Made by a program: the position numbers and the translations under genes
Notes under the pieces: generated by a model
Databases searched by the model: none
What the model was told of the DNA's origin: nothing
The model's input: only the letters and a program-made list of their open reading frames with translations
Origin: Oscillospiraceae bacterium
GTDB lineage: Bacteria > Bacillota > Clostridia > Oscillospirales > Oscillospiraceae
Reading direction: 5' to 3'
NCBI GenBank assembly: GCA_009782435.1
Contig: WRJA01000019.1
Span: 1-33,344, forward strand
DNA length: 33,344 nucleotides
Shown here: positions 1 through 6,403 of the stretch, one piece after another
Numbering within the stretch: position 1 is the stretch's first letter
Layout of the letters: each line of letters opens with the position of its first letter

Positions 1-65
1 TCGAATCTTACTTCAATATGCTCGGCAAGCTCGTTCGGACGATACAAGACGATTTCGTTCTTCAT
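1..65 (-). CDS. RhuM-like virulence/accessory protein, N-terminus only
   Basis: Only the first 21 codons are inside the window; the gene runs off the left edge on the minus strand. The start is ATG at 65, with AAAGG about 6 bases upstream. The peptide begins MKNEIVLYRPNELAEHIEVR, which resembles the opening of RhuM-family proteins (often annotated 'virulence RhuM family'). These are common accessory genes near restriction-modification and toxin loci in Firmicutes. The family name comes from recall of this N-terminal pattern and is not proven from so short a piece. An extended -10 promoter lies at 122-150 on the same strand. Confidence 0.5.
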   Translation of the reverse strand, partial: MKNEIVLYRPNELAEHIEVRF

Positions 66-121
66 AGTATACCTTTCATTACATATCACCAACGCAGAAA
101 GGAACGGTACGGCGTGTAGCC

Positions 122-150
122 AGTATAGCACGAACAGCGCAAAGCCTCAA
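122..150 (-). promoter_or_regulatory. Promoter for the RhuM-like gene
   Basis: Read on the minus strand: TTGAGG at 150-145, a 17-base spacer, then TATACT at 127-122. A TG one base before the -10 makes an extended -10. It lies about 57 bases upstream of the ATG at 65. Confidence 0.5.
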
Positions 151-195
151 TCTTTTCCTGCGTTTTCGCCCGAAAGTGAGCGACCACACTTAATC

Positions 196-240
196 AAAAG
201 CCCGTGGAATGGCTGATTGTCAGCATTCCACGGGCTTTTT
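196..240 (+). terminator. Strong intrinsic terminator, probably bidirectional
   Basis: A long hairpin: the arm AAAAGCCCGTGGAAT (196-210) pairs with ATTCCACGGGCTTTT (225-239). The pairing continues inward as GCTGA/TCAGC around a TTG loop, with one bulged G. A T-run ends the plus-strand arm; on the minus strand a shorter run of four T follows. No plus-strand gene ends just upstream in the window, so it probably insulates the infC promoter region. Confidence 0.75.
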
Positions 241-450
241 AATATTTATTTGAAAAAACAACTTGACGGCAATCGTCGGAGGACAATAAGCGTTTGGTGA
301 TCCGAGGTGATATCAAGCACCGGAATCAAATGCTTGCAGAAGCCGCGCGCGATGCCGGAAGATTTGCCTGCATCTGATAGCTGAGCTGTATAACGAATTA
401 ATTAACATGGTGACATTTTCATTTATTAACTACACGTATTAAAATAATCG
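241..450. other. Intergenic stretch, possible gene remnant
   Basis: No intact gene is seen between the terminator at 196-240 and the infC promoter at 451. The plus frame through 267-380 reads about 37 codons between stops (EDNKRLVIRGDIKHRNQMLA and onward) and has protein-like composition. It has no start or ribosome-binding site of its own. It could be a fragment of a decayed accessory gene near the RhuM-like gene. I cannot assign it to a family. Confidence 0.25.
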
Positions 451-479
451 TTGACTTTCCGGAGTGTTATTGCTATACT
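451..479 (+). promoter_or_regulatory. Promoter of the infC-rpmI-rplT operon
   Basis: TTGACT (451-456), a 17-base spacer and TATACT (474-479), with TG at 471-472 forming an extended -10. Transcription should begin near 486. That gives a leader of about 170 bases before infC. Confidence 0.8.
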
Positions 480-486
480 TATTCGG

Positions 487-658
487 CAGGAAACAATAAA
501 GAAGGACCGGCAGGTGTCCGTCCTCACCCCGCCATTTGCAGACAATATGAGCAGGGGTCAATAAGTTCCGTGAATCAAATCGATTCATTGTACTTTCGCG
601 CGGATGCCGGGCATCCGCGTATTTGATTTGCGCGGTAAATTTTCGGAGGTGTTAAGGT
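487..658 (+). ncRNA. infC operon leader, candidate L20-type autoregulatory leader
   Basis: This is the long 5' leader of the infC-rpmI-rplT operon. Visible structure: AATCAAAT (573-580) can pair with ATTTGATT (621-628), enclosing a stable hairpin of CGCGGATG (599-606) with CATCCGCG (612-619) around a five-base loop. The hairpin is followed by an imperfect T-rich stretch, as in an attenuator. ACCCC (527-531) can pair with GGGGT (554-558). In Firmicutes this operon is repressed by ribosomal protein L20 binding its leader. Assigning this RNA to that class rests on operon identity and structure; the conserved L20-binding nucleotides were not verified. Confidence 0.5.
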
Positions 659-1183
659 ATCGCAAACGTAAGCCATCAAATCAATGAGGATATCACGGAT
701 AAAGAGATACGTCTGATAAGCGAGGCGGGCGAACAGCTGGGCATTATGTCGGCGGAAGCCGCTCGGACTGTCGCCTATGAAAAGGATCTTGATTTGGTAA
801 AGATCGCTCCCGGCTCCAATCCGCCGGTTTGCAAGATAATGGATTACGGAAAATTCCGTTTCGAGCAGGCAAAGAGGGATAAGGAAGCGAAAAAAAATCA
901 GCACGTGATTGAGGTCAAGGAGATTCGAATGTCCCCGGGCATTGGGGAAAATGACTTCAACGTCAAGCTGCGCAACGGGCAGAAATTTTTGAAAGAGGGA
1001 GACCGGCTAAAGGTCACCGTGCGTTTCCGCGGACGGGAAATGGCTCACACGGAAATAGGCAGAGATCTGCTCACCCGCTTTGCGGGAGCTTGCGACGAAT
1101 TTGCAAATCCGGATAAAGACCCGAAACTTGAAGGACGTAATATGTATGTATTCCTGTCTCCGAAACAGACCGTGGTGAAATAG
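659..1183 (+). CDS. infC: Translation initiation factor IF-3, AUC start codon
   Basis: IF-3 binds the 30S subunit, blocks premature 50S joining and proofreads the initiator tRNA and start codon. The frame opens just after a stop at 653-655. The first codon that gives a full N-terminal domain is ATC at 659, eight bases after GGAGGT (645-650). From there the protein reads [12 protein letters not shown] and onward, the normal IF-3 beginning. No ATG, GTG or TTG is in frame before the internal ATG at 746, which would remove about 29 conserved residues. The N-domain motif [16 protein letters not shown] and the C-domain stretch KEIRMSPGI are clear. Length is about 174 residues, normal for the family. 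It heads the operon with rpmI and rplT. Rare AUU/AUC starts on infC let IF-3 repress its own translation in other bacteria; the same is inferred here. Confidence 0.93.
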   Translation: MANVSHQINEDITDKEIRLISEAGEQLGIMSAEAARTVAYEKDLDLVKIAPGSNPPVCKIMDYGKFRFEQAKRDKEAKKNQHVIEVKEIRMSPGIGENDFNVKLRNGQKFLKEGDRLKVTVRFRGREMAHTEIGRDLLTRFAGACDEFANPDKDPKLEGRNMYVFLSPKQTVVK

Positions 1184-1215
1184 TTTCCGCGCAATACAAG
1201 GAAGGAGAACGACCC

Positions 1216-1419
1216 ATGCCCAAACTGAAAACGCACAGCGGCGCGAAAAAAAGATTCAAACTGACGAAATCCGGCAAAGTTAAGCGCGCCCACGCCAATA
1301 AGAGCCACCTATTAAACGGCCACGGCAAGACGACAAAACGAAAAAGAGGCCTGCGCCGGGGGACTTATGCCGATGTCACAAACGAAGCTGCGATAAAACG
1401 CATGATTCCGTATAAATAA
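1216..1419 (+). CDS. rpmI: 50S ribosomal protein bL35
   Basis: A small basic protein of the large ribosomal subunit, 67 residues against the usual 64-66. It begins [17 protein letters not shown], the family signature, and ends with the typical IKRMIPYK. The ATG is preceded by GGAAGGAG about 9 bases upstream. It sits 32 bases after infC and 15 before rplT, the classic infC-rpmI-rplT order, so it is co-transcribed from the promoter at 451-479. It was probably translationally coupled to its neighbours. Confidence 0.97.
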   Translation: MPKLKTHSGAKKRFKLTKSGKVKRAHANKSHLLNGHGKTTKRKRGLRRGTYADVTNEAAIKRMIPYK

Positions 1420-1434
1420 GGAGGTTCGCGGATA

Positions 1435-1803
1435 ATGGCCAGAGTAAAAGGCGCGATGATGACGCGCAAAAGAAGAAACAAAACACTCGGACTTGCTAAA
1501 GGCTATTGGGGTTCAAAATCCAAGCATTTCAAAATGGCGAAGCAACAAGTCATGAAGTCCGGGGTTTACGCTTATGTCGGACGCAAGCAGAAGAAAAGGG
1601 ATTTCCGCAGGCTGTGGATAACAAGAATCAACGCCGGATGCAAGCTTAACGGCATGAATTACTCCGGATTTATACACGGATTGAAACTGGCGGGCATCAA
1701 TATGAACCGCAAGATGCTCTCGGAAACAGCCATACACGACCCTGTCGCTTTCACGGCGCTGTGCGAAAAGGTCAAAGCGGCCGAAACGAAAGCCGCTGTA
1801 TAG
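1435..1803 (+). CDS. rplT: 50S ribosomal protein bL20
   Basis: L20 binds 23S rRNA early in large-subunit assembly and is the repressor of this operon in bacteria where it has been studied. The 122 residues start [20 protein letters not shown] and include [20 protein letters not shown] and [13 protein letters not shown], all family hallmarks. A strong AAGGAGG lies ten bases before the ATG. It is the last gene of the operon. The short acidic/alanine-rich tail ([11 protein letters not shown]) is a normal variable end. Confidence 0.97.
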   Translation: MARVKGAMMTRKRRNKTLGLAKGYWGSKSKHFKMAKQQVMKSGVYAYVGRKQKKRDFRRLWITRINAGCKLNGMNYSGFIHGLKLAGINMNRKMLSETAIHDPVAFTALCEKVKAAETKAAV

Positions 1804-1832
1804 AAATAAAGTAAAAAAACGAATTGACGCGA

Positions 1833-1869
1833 GGCGGCGGGACCGGAACCGGGAGTGTTTCCCGCCGCC
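1833..1869 (+). other. GC-rich stem-loop after rplT
   Basis: GGCGGCGGG (1833-1841) pairs exactly with CCCGCCGCC (1861-1869). No T-run follows, so it is not a typical intrinsic terminator. It may slow the polymerase, protect the 3' end of the rplT message, or separate the operon from the riboswitch that begins about 20 bases later. No convincing promoter was found between rplT and the riboswitch. Confidence 0.4.
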
Positions 1870-1890
1870 CCGTGATATCATTGGCGCAAT

Positions 1891-1994
1891 AACAGAATAT
1901 CTGAGCAGGCGGCGGATTCATCAGATCCGCGGGCCGGGCTGCGATAATGCGGCAGCGGATGAGCGCACGCGCATCTGTGGGACAGCAATATGTT
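1891..1994 (+). ncRNA. NiCo riboswitch (Ni2+/Co2+ sensing)
   Basis: The RNA contains CTGAGCAGGC (1901-1910), GCCGGGCTGCGA (1933-1944), the arm CGGATGAGCGCACGCGCATCTG (1955-1976) and GTGGGACAG (1977-1985), in the order and spacing of the NiCo (czcD) aptamer: a four-way junction that binds Ni2+ or Co2+ cooperatively. The closing P1 helix is formed by AACAnnATATnCTG at the 5' end and CAGCAATATGTT at the 3' end. It precedes a CDF metal exporter, the usual gene under this riboswitch. Metal binding should stabilise the aptamer and block the overlapping terminator, turning the exporter on. Confidence 0.9.
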
Positions 1995-2011
1995 CCGCGG
2001 ATGTGTTTTTT
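1969..2011 (+). terminator. Riboswitch-controlled intrinsic terminator
   Basis: The 3' half of the NiCo aptamer can refold. Bases 1969-1984 pair with 1991-2006 through GGGACA/TGTTCC and the ATCTGT/GCGGAT extension, with some G-U pairs, around a six-base loop. TTTTTT follows at 2006-2011. The terminator uses the same GGGACAG segment that the metal-bound aptamer needs, so the two folds exclude each other. Predicted: metal absent, terminated; metal bound, read-through. Confidence 0.8.
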
Positions 2012-2054
2012 CATCTCATGCGGATGTATGAAATAACGAACGGAGATGAGGATC

Positions 2055-2963
2055 GTGGAGAACTCAAATGAAAAAATTGCATTGAAAGTGTCGCGTAATT
2101 GCATTGCGGGCAACGTGTTTTTGTCCGGGGTCAAACTGTGGGCCGGAATATACGCCAATTCCTCCGCTATGATCTCGGACGCCGCGCATTCACTGTCCGA
2201 CGTGTTCGGTACGATCATTGTCATCCTCGGAGTAAAAATGGCGAACCGCAAGCCGGATAAAGAGCATCCTTACGGGCATGAGCGTTTTGACTGCGTTGCC
2301 GCCATATGCTTAGCCGCCGTCTTGTTTGCCACGGGCGCGGCTGTCGGTTATTCCGGCTTGCAAAAATTGACGGGCGGAGGAAATTTTGTAAATCCGACGG
2401 CGCCCGGGCCGGCAGCTTTGATCGTTGCCGCAGCGTCGATCGCTTTAAAAGAGGCAATGTATTGGTATACTCGCGCGGCGGCGAAAAAAACAGATTCCGG
2501 CGCGCTCATGGCCGAGGCGTGGCATCATCGATCGGATGCTCTTTCTTCCGTCGGCAGTTTCGCCGGCATTTTGGGAGCGAGACTCGGTTATCCGATATTG
2601 GACCCGGCGGCGTGCGTTGTTATTTCTCTGTTCATACTGAAAGCCGCTGTCGATATTTTCCGTAACGCTGTTGGGCGGATGACGGACAGAGCCTGTGATG
2701 ATAAACTGAGCAATGAAATGCATGATCTGATACTCGCTCAAGAAGACGTCGAGGGGGTGGATCAGCTTAAGACCCGGCTGTTCGGAGATAAAATATATGT
2801 GGATGTGGAAATAAACATCGACGGCGGCATCACACTGAACGACGCGCACGATACAGCTCAGCGAGTACATGACGCAATAGAGGAAAAGTTCCCCAAGGTA
2901 AAGCACTGTATGGTACATGTCAATCCGGCCCACCTAAAATCAGAGCCGGAACAAAGCGAGTAA
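2055..2963 (+). CDS. Cation diffusion facilitator metal exporter
   Basis: A CDF-family antiporter that exports divalent metal in exchange for protons at the cytoplasmic membrane. It has an N-terminal helix bundle, HSLSD in TM2 and HHRSD in TM5 (metal-site motifs of the HxxxD type), an HPYGHERFD loop after TM2, and a C-terminal cytoplasmic domain with CMVHVNP near the end. About 302 residues, normal for the family. GTG at 2055 is chosen because GGAG (2042-2045) lies nine bases before it; an ATG at 2046 in the same frame would abut that site. The NiCo riboswitch directly upstream indicates Co/Ni export as the physiological role. The TM2 His resembles zinc-type members, so zinc transport is not excluded. 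Confidence 0.9.
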   Translation: MENSNEKIALKVSRNCIAGNVFLSGVKLWAGIYANSSAMISDAAHSLSDVFGTIIVILGVKMANRKPDKEHPYGHERFDCVAAICLAAVLFATGAAVGYSGLQKLTGGGNFVNPTAPGPAALIVAAASIALKEAMYWYTRAAAKKTDSGALMAEAWHHRSDALSSVGSFAGILGARLGYPILDPAACVVISLFILKAAVDIFRNAVGRMTDRACDDKLSNEMHDLILAQEDVEGVDQLKTRLFGDKIYVDVEINIDGGITLNDAHDTAQRVHDAIEEKFPKVKHCMVHVNPAHLKSEPEQSE

Positions 2964-2983
2964 ACATCTGAGATAAAAAATAA

Positions 2984-3022
2984 GAAACGGCCAACCGGTG
3001 CGACAATCCGGTTTGCCGTTTC
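2984..3022 (+). terminator. Terminator after the CDF gene
   Basis: GAAACGGC plus AACCGG (2984-2998) pairs with CCGGTT plus GCCGTTTC (3008-3022), with one mismatch, and is followed by a T-rich tail (TCCTATTTAT). It lies 20 bases after the CDF stop codon. Confidence 0.65.
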
Positions 3023-3044
3023 CTATTTATCGGATGAGGACAAA

Positions 3045-3098
3045 ATGAAAAAGATGAAACTGACTCTTGCATTACTAATAATAATCAATAAATGTTAA
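3045..3098 (+). CDS. Tiny ORF resembling a truncated signal peptide
   Basis: Seventeen codons read MKKMKLTLALLIIINKC, then stop. ATG at 3045 is preceded by GATGAGGA with GAGG five bases upstream, a proper ribosome-binding site. The peptide is two basic stretches followed by a hydrophobic core, like the start of a secreted or lipoprotein. It uses TTA, CTA and ATA codons unlike its GC-richer neighbours and enters an AT-rich tract. It could be the surviving start of a decayed secreted protein or a small membrane peptide. It lies just behind the CDF terminator, and no promoter was recognised. Confidence 0.3.
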   Translation: MKKMKLTLALLIIINKC

Positions 3099-3190
3099 AA
3101 AAAAAAGTTAAAAATTATTATGGAATTATTAAATTGAAAAATATTTGTATTTTGACCGGATATAGCATTACACAGATCGAACCCGGCGGG

Positions 3191-3219
3191 GCGCCGGCCC
3201 TCTGTTGCCCGGCCGGCGC
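3191..3219. repeat. GC-rich inverted repeat in the convergent intergenic region
   Basis: GCGCCGGCC (3191-3199) is the exact reverse complement of GGCCGGCGC (3211-3219). It lies four bases beyond the stop of the minus-strand GNAT gene and may end or stabilise that transcript. There is no T-run on either side. Confidence 0.45.
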
Positions 3220-3222
3220 GGT

Positions 3223-4086
3223 CTAATCGAAAACAGGGCCCCAATAAACGCCTTCAACCTCGGGCATCACTTCCTCTTGTGCCGAAACCATGACAGAAGG
3301 GATAAGCGGGATATTTTTTATGGGAGGAGTGCGAACGAAGATGTTATCAGCGGAAAATATATCCGTTAAAAGGGAGATCGAAGCCGGCAAATATTTATCC
3401 GGGACGATGAGTTCGGTGATGCGCAGACCGGCTGCTTCGGATCTTTCGGTCGCGGCGCAGCCGAAACCGTCGCCGCAGTCTATGCGATACAGAGCTCCGC
3501 CGCAAAAACGGCACAGCGATTGAAGATACAGGGCCGCTTCCTCAGGGAAGCGAACGTGCGCTTTTTCAGCCAAAAGCCCGTTTCGCAGCGAATTGTATTC
3601 GCCGGCGTCGATCTCAACAGCTTTAAGAGAGCCGTATGAAGGCAGATCCCGACGGAGTACACTCGCTTGGCAATCCGAGAAATAATCCGAAGCGCATATG
3701 GTATTGGCATACCAGATGCGAAGGGCGCGCGTTGAGGGGGAGACGCAAAAAGCGCGGCTCGGGCCTTTTAGGGCTTTGTCGCGCATGGCGTTCACCAGCA
3801 TAGTGCCGAGTCCGGCCCCGAGGTGCTTCGGCAAGGTGCCGATAGCGTATCCGAGGGAAAGCGGAATGGGCGGTACGCCCGGTATCGCGGCTTCATATCC
3901 GAAAAACGTATATCCCGCGGAAGCGGGGACCCCGCCTCTTTCGATCAGCTCCGCCATGCCCGGCTTGTAAAACCCGGCAAAGAACATATCAATGAAGTCC
4001 TCTCTGTCATTAAAAGCGAGACTCCATATCCTCTTCAGCGCTTCCTCGTCGTTTCGTCGGGATTCGCGCCCGATAAAGTCCGGCAT
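3223..4086 (-). CDS. GNAT-family N-acetyltransferase
   Basis: Predicted acyl-CoA-dependent acetyltransferase of unknown substrate. The core motif is LSLGYAIGTLPKHLGAGLGT near residues 75-95, an acetyl-CoA binding loop of the type GAGLGT, followed by RALRIWYAN. The C-terminal half has no recognisable motif. ATG at 4086 is preferred, with GAGG about 11 bases upstream; an in-frame GTG at 4098 would add four residues. About 287 residues, longer than single-domain GNATs, so an extra domain is likely. It is the last gene of a minus-strand run and follows the DUF2156 gene by 26 bases, so co-transcription is likely. DUF2156 folds are also GNAT-like, giving two acyltransferase folds side by side. Confidence 0.75.
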   Translation of the reverse strand: MPDFIGRESRRNDEEALKRIWSLAFNDREDFIDMFFAGFYKPGMAELIERGGVPASAGYTFFGYEAAIPGVPPIPLSLGYAIGTLPKHLGAGLGTMLVNAMRDKALKGPSRAFCVSPSTRALRIWYANTICASDYFSDCQASVLRRDLPSYGSLKAVEIDAGEYNSLRNGLLAEKAHVRFPEEAALYLQSLCRFCGGALYRIDCGDGFGCAATERSEAAGLRITELIVPDKYLPASISLLTDIFSADNIFVRTPPIKNIPLIPSVMVSAQEEVMPEVEGVYWGPVFD

Positions 4087-4112
4087 GCCGGCGGTCACCT
4101 CTTTTTTAGTGT

Positions 4113-5018
4113 TCAGACCCGGTCCGCCCGATACGCGGTGTGTTTTTCCGTTAAAAACTCGGGATGGTATGAGCTTTTGGCCTGACGAAGATTGGCGATC
4201 CCCATATCGTCCTCTCTGTTTATATAACGTATATCCGGATATCTTTGAAGGATCTGCCTTACGAATTCGCGGTTTATCATTTGATATGCGCCGTCCGAAC
4301 CGGCCCCGGCTTTTTCAAAATGGACATTGTATGTGTCGGCTGAAATCGGTTCGCCGATCGTGAAAGCCGCGATTCGGCCGCCTGCCCGCAGCACTCCGCC
4401 CTCAAGCTTGAGGGCCTCGAAATTTTTAAAGCCGCAATTGACAGCCCGGTGTTCGGTTTCCAAACCGAATTCAAGCTTTTCGCGGTTTTCCATGGTCCAA
4501 CGATCGAGCATATCGGAACACTCCGGGATCATCTCCCGCGACATGGGTTCGAAACTCCATTCGTTTTGCGAAATAAATTTGTTTATATGATTGCGTTTGC
4601 CGTGCAGTTTTTTGCCGGCGAGCGTCGCTAATTTTTCGGCGGAGTAGACGTAGTCGAATTGATCTCGGTTTGCCTTGAAGGTGAATTCTCCGGGGAATGC
4701 CTGCTCAAGAAGGAGACGATGACCCGGCGTGACGCCGCGTATGCGAAACGGGATGCTTTGTCGCCGGGCGAAAAGGCGCATTTCTTCGATCACCGGAACA
4801 AGATCGCCTTTCCCGACCGGAAAATCGAACATATCGGCGTAGGTTTTTCCGAACAGGGAAACCATTCTGCCCTCACAGCGCGTGACGAGCCTTGAAAAGA
4901 GATGATCCCACATATACATATTGCCGAAATTATAATCGGCGCTGTTGTCAGAGAAACCGAAAGTCGTTTCATCGATCCATTCTTTGTCACTGAGTTCAAG
5001 AGGCTTGAATTTCAGCAT
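4113..5018 (-). CDS. DUF2156 (phosphatidylglycerol lysyltransferase C-terminal-like) protein
   Basis: Related to the C-terminal GNAT-like domain of MprF-type lysyltransferases but without the membrane flippase half, so cytoplasmic. Family marks are YNFGNMYMWDHLF near the start, GKKLHGKRNHINKF in the middle and YINREDDMGIANLRQAKSSY near the end, the last typical of DUF2156. Start taken as ATG 5018 (MLKFKPLELSDKEW), matching how the family begins; an in-frame start at 5087 would overlap the uracil-DNA glycosylase gene. About 301 residues. No strong ribosome-binding site is seen, so translational coupling with the upstream gene is possible. The natural substrate is unknown; a role in aminoacyl transfer is only inferred. 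Confidence 0.85.
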   Translation of the reverse strand: MLKFKPLELSDKEWIDETTFGFSDNSADYNFGNMYMWDHLFSRLVTRCEGRMVSLFGKTYADMFDFPVGKGDLVPVIEEMRLFARRQSIPFRIRGVTPGHRLLLEQAFPGEFTFKANRDQFDYVYSAEKLATLAGKKLHGKRNHINKFISQNEWSFEPMSREMIPECSDMLDRWTMENREKLEFGLETEHRAVNCGFKNFEALKLEGGVLRAGGRIAAFTIGEPISADTYNVHFEKAGAGSDGAYQMINREFVRQILQRYPDIRYINREDDMGIANLRQAKSSYHPEFLTEKHTAYRADRV

Positions 5019-5050
5019 AAATAACTGCCGTCGCCTTTCACTTTCATAAT

Positions 5051-5635
5051 TCAGCCGAGCCGGAGCCGCGATGCTGTTTTCGGGCATATTTCGCGTATCA
5101 TGCGTAAGATCTCTTTCAGATCGTCGAATGTCTCCGGTCTTCGTCTCGGATCGCGCAGCAGCGCGGCGGGATGGTACAGTGCCGTGAATTTAACGCCTTC
5201 CTTGTCGAACCAACGACCGTGCGCCTGTGTTATTTTGAAGTCTTCGTCAATGAGCGAAGCGGCCGATATACGCCCGAGACATACCGTTATTTTCGGAGCG
5301 ATCAGTTCGGTCTGCCGCCGCAGCCAGTCGAAACAAGCGTCTTTTTCCGTGTTCAGAGGGTCGCGGTTTCCGGGAGGACGGCATTTGACGATGTTGGTTA
5401 TATATACTATCGATCTGTCAAGCCCGATTATGGCAAGCATGTCGTCTAAAAGCTTCCCGGCGCGGCCGACAAAAGGCTCTCCTTTTTTGTCCTCGCTTTC
5501 CCCGGGAGCTTCTCCTATCAGCATAACTTCCGCCTCGCGGTCGCCGACGCCGAAGACGACGTTTTCTCGGGTCTCGCAAAGCGGGCATTTTTTGCATTCT
5601 TTGCAGGAAGCATCCAATTTATCCCAATCCGTCAA
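5051..5635 (-). CDS. Family 4 uracil-DNA glycosylase (Fe-S)
   Basis: Removes uracil from DNA to start base-excision repair. The 4Fe-4S cysteines are C14, C17, C85 and C101, with the spacing of thermophile family-4 enzymes. The active-site loop GEAPGESED (41-49), the FVGRAG stretch (55-60), TNIVKCRPPGNRDP (80-93) and HPAALLR near the C-terminus complete the signature. Length 194 residues is normal. The start is TTG at 5635 with GGGAGGGG about seven bases upstream; no better ATG is in frame. It is in a minus-strand run with DUF2148 upstream and DUF2156 downstream. Confidence 0.95.
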   Translation of the reverse strand: MTDWDKLDASCKECKKCPLCETRENVVFGVGDREAEVMLIGEAPGESEDKKGEPFVGRAGKLLDDMLAIIGLDRSIVYITNIVKCRPPGNRDPLNTEKDACFDWLRRQTELIAPKITVCLGRISAASLIDEDFKITQAHGRWFDKEGVKFTALYHPAALLRDPRRRPETFDDLKEILRMIREICPKTASRLRLG

Positions 5636-5705
5636 CGGGAACCCCTCCCAACAGGAACAGAATGATCAGTCGATTAAGACATTGCGGCCGGTCATGACCC
5701 GCGAA

Positions 5706-6236
5706 TTACAGGTTGGGACGGTCGAAGAAAATGTTTTTCCCTGAAACCGAAAGAGCGATTCCGAAGCAAATCTTAACATTATCGGAGAACAGTTTAAGTT
5801 TCAGCGCCGCCATGCCCGCGGTGAACAATACGCGATTGTCGATACGGCGATCCATCGCTGTCGCCGCGGCGGAGCCGACTGCTATTCCGAGATCGTTTAC
5901 CGCCAGCGCGCAGGAGATTTTATTTTTTCCGGCAGAGGCGCAGGTTTCGGCGCCGCACAGTCCGCAGTTCAGCCCTCGCGGGGCGACGCCGGCTCCTATA
6001 AGAAGTATGCATCCGCTGCTGTCCACATTGCCCGCGTCGCGGATAAAAAACTTATCTTTTCCGGCGCCGAGTTCTCTCATTGCGGCTGTTAATCCGGCTT
6101 TTTCCTCGCCGTCGAGTATTAAAGTTTCGATAAGGTCTACGCCGCAGGCTTTGGGCGCCGTGCGCGCCGCCGCCGACATCAAATCGGCGCTGATCATGAT
6201 CGCTCTTTTTTCCGCATTATCGCTTGTGCAGATCAT
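5706..6236 (-). CDS. DUF2148 ferredoxin-domain protein
   Basis: Matches the DUF2148 family of anaerobes, whose defining feature is a cysteine cluster; here NCGLCGAETC followed by a further Cys (ISCALAVNDLGIAVGS) in the middle of the protein, suggesting a bound iron-sulfur cluster. Function is unknown; a redox or metal-related role is inferred. 176 residues. ATG at 6236 follows GGAGGGG by about nine bases, a strong site. It is the first gene of a minus-strand run and divergent from the Nudix gene. A 70-base gap separates it from the glycosylase gene. Confidence 0.8.
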   Translation of the reverse strand: MICTSDNAEKRAIMISADLMSAAARTAPKACGVDLIETLILDGEEKAGLTAAMRELGAGKDKFFIRDAGNVDSSGCILLIGAGVAPRGLNCGLCGAETCASAGKNKISCALAVNDLGIAVGSAAATAMDRRIDNRVLFTAGMAALKLKLFSDNVKICFGIALSVSGKNIFFDRPNL

Positions 6237-6403
6237 TTTTTATCCCCTCCGTGTGATTTTCTTATTTACAATACCATATCCGGCGCCTGTGTTCAATGTG
6301 TTTCTCGGCTCCTGCCGCGCCGGCCGCTCGGCGGTTTGACTTTCCGCATGGCCGGGTGTATTGTATTGGGCGACAGAGAGGGGGCGGCAATACGGAAAGA
6401 GTG

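Noticed and set aside
1823..1852. Promoter candidate TTGACG before the NiCo riboswitch
   Set aside because: No acceptable -10 lies 16-18 bases downstream; the sequence there is GC-rich stem.
5019..5087. Upstream start for the DUF2156 gene at 5087
   Set aside because: It would overlap the 3' end of the glycosylase gene and adds residues absent from the usual family start.
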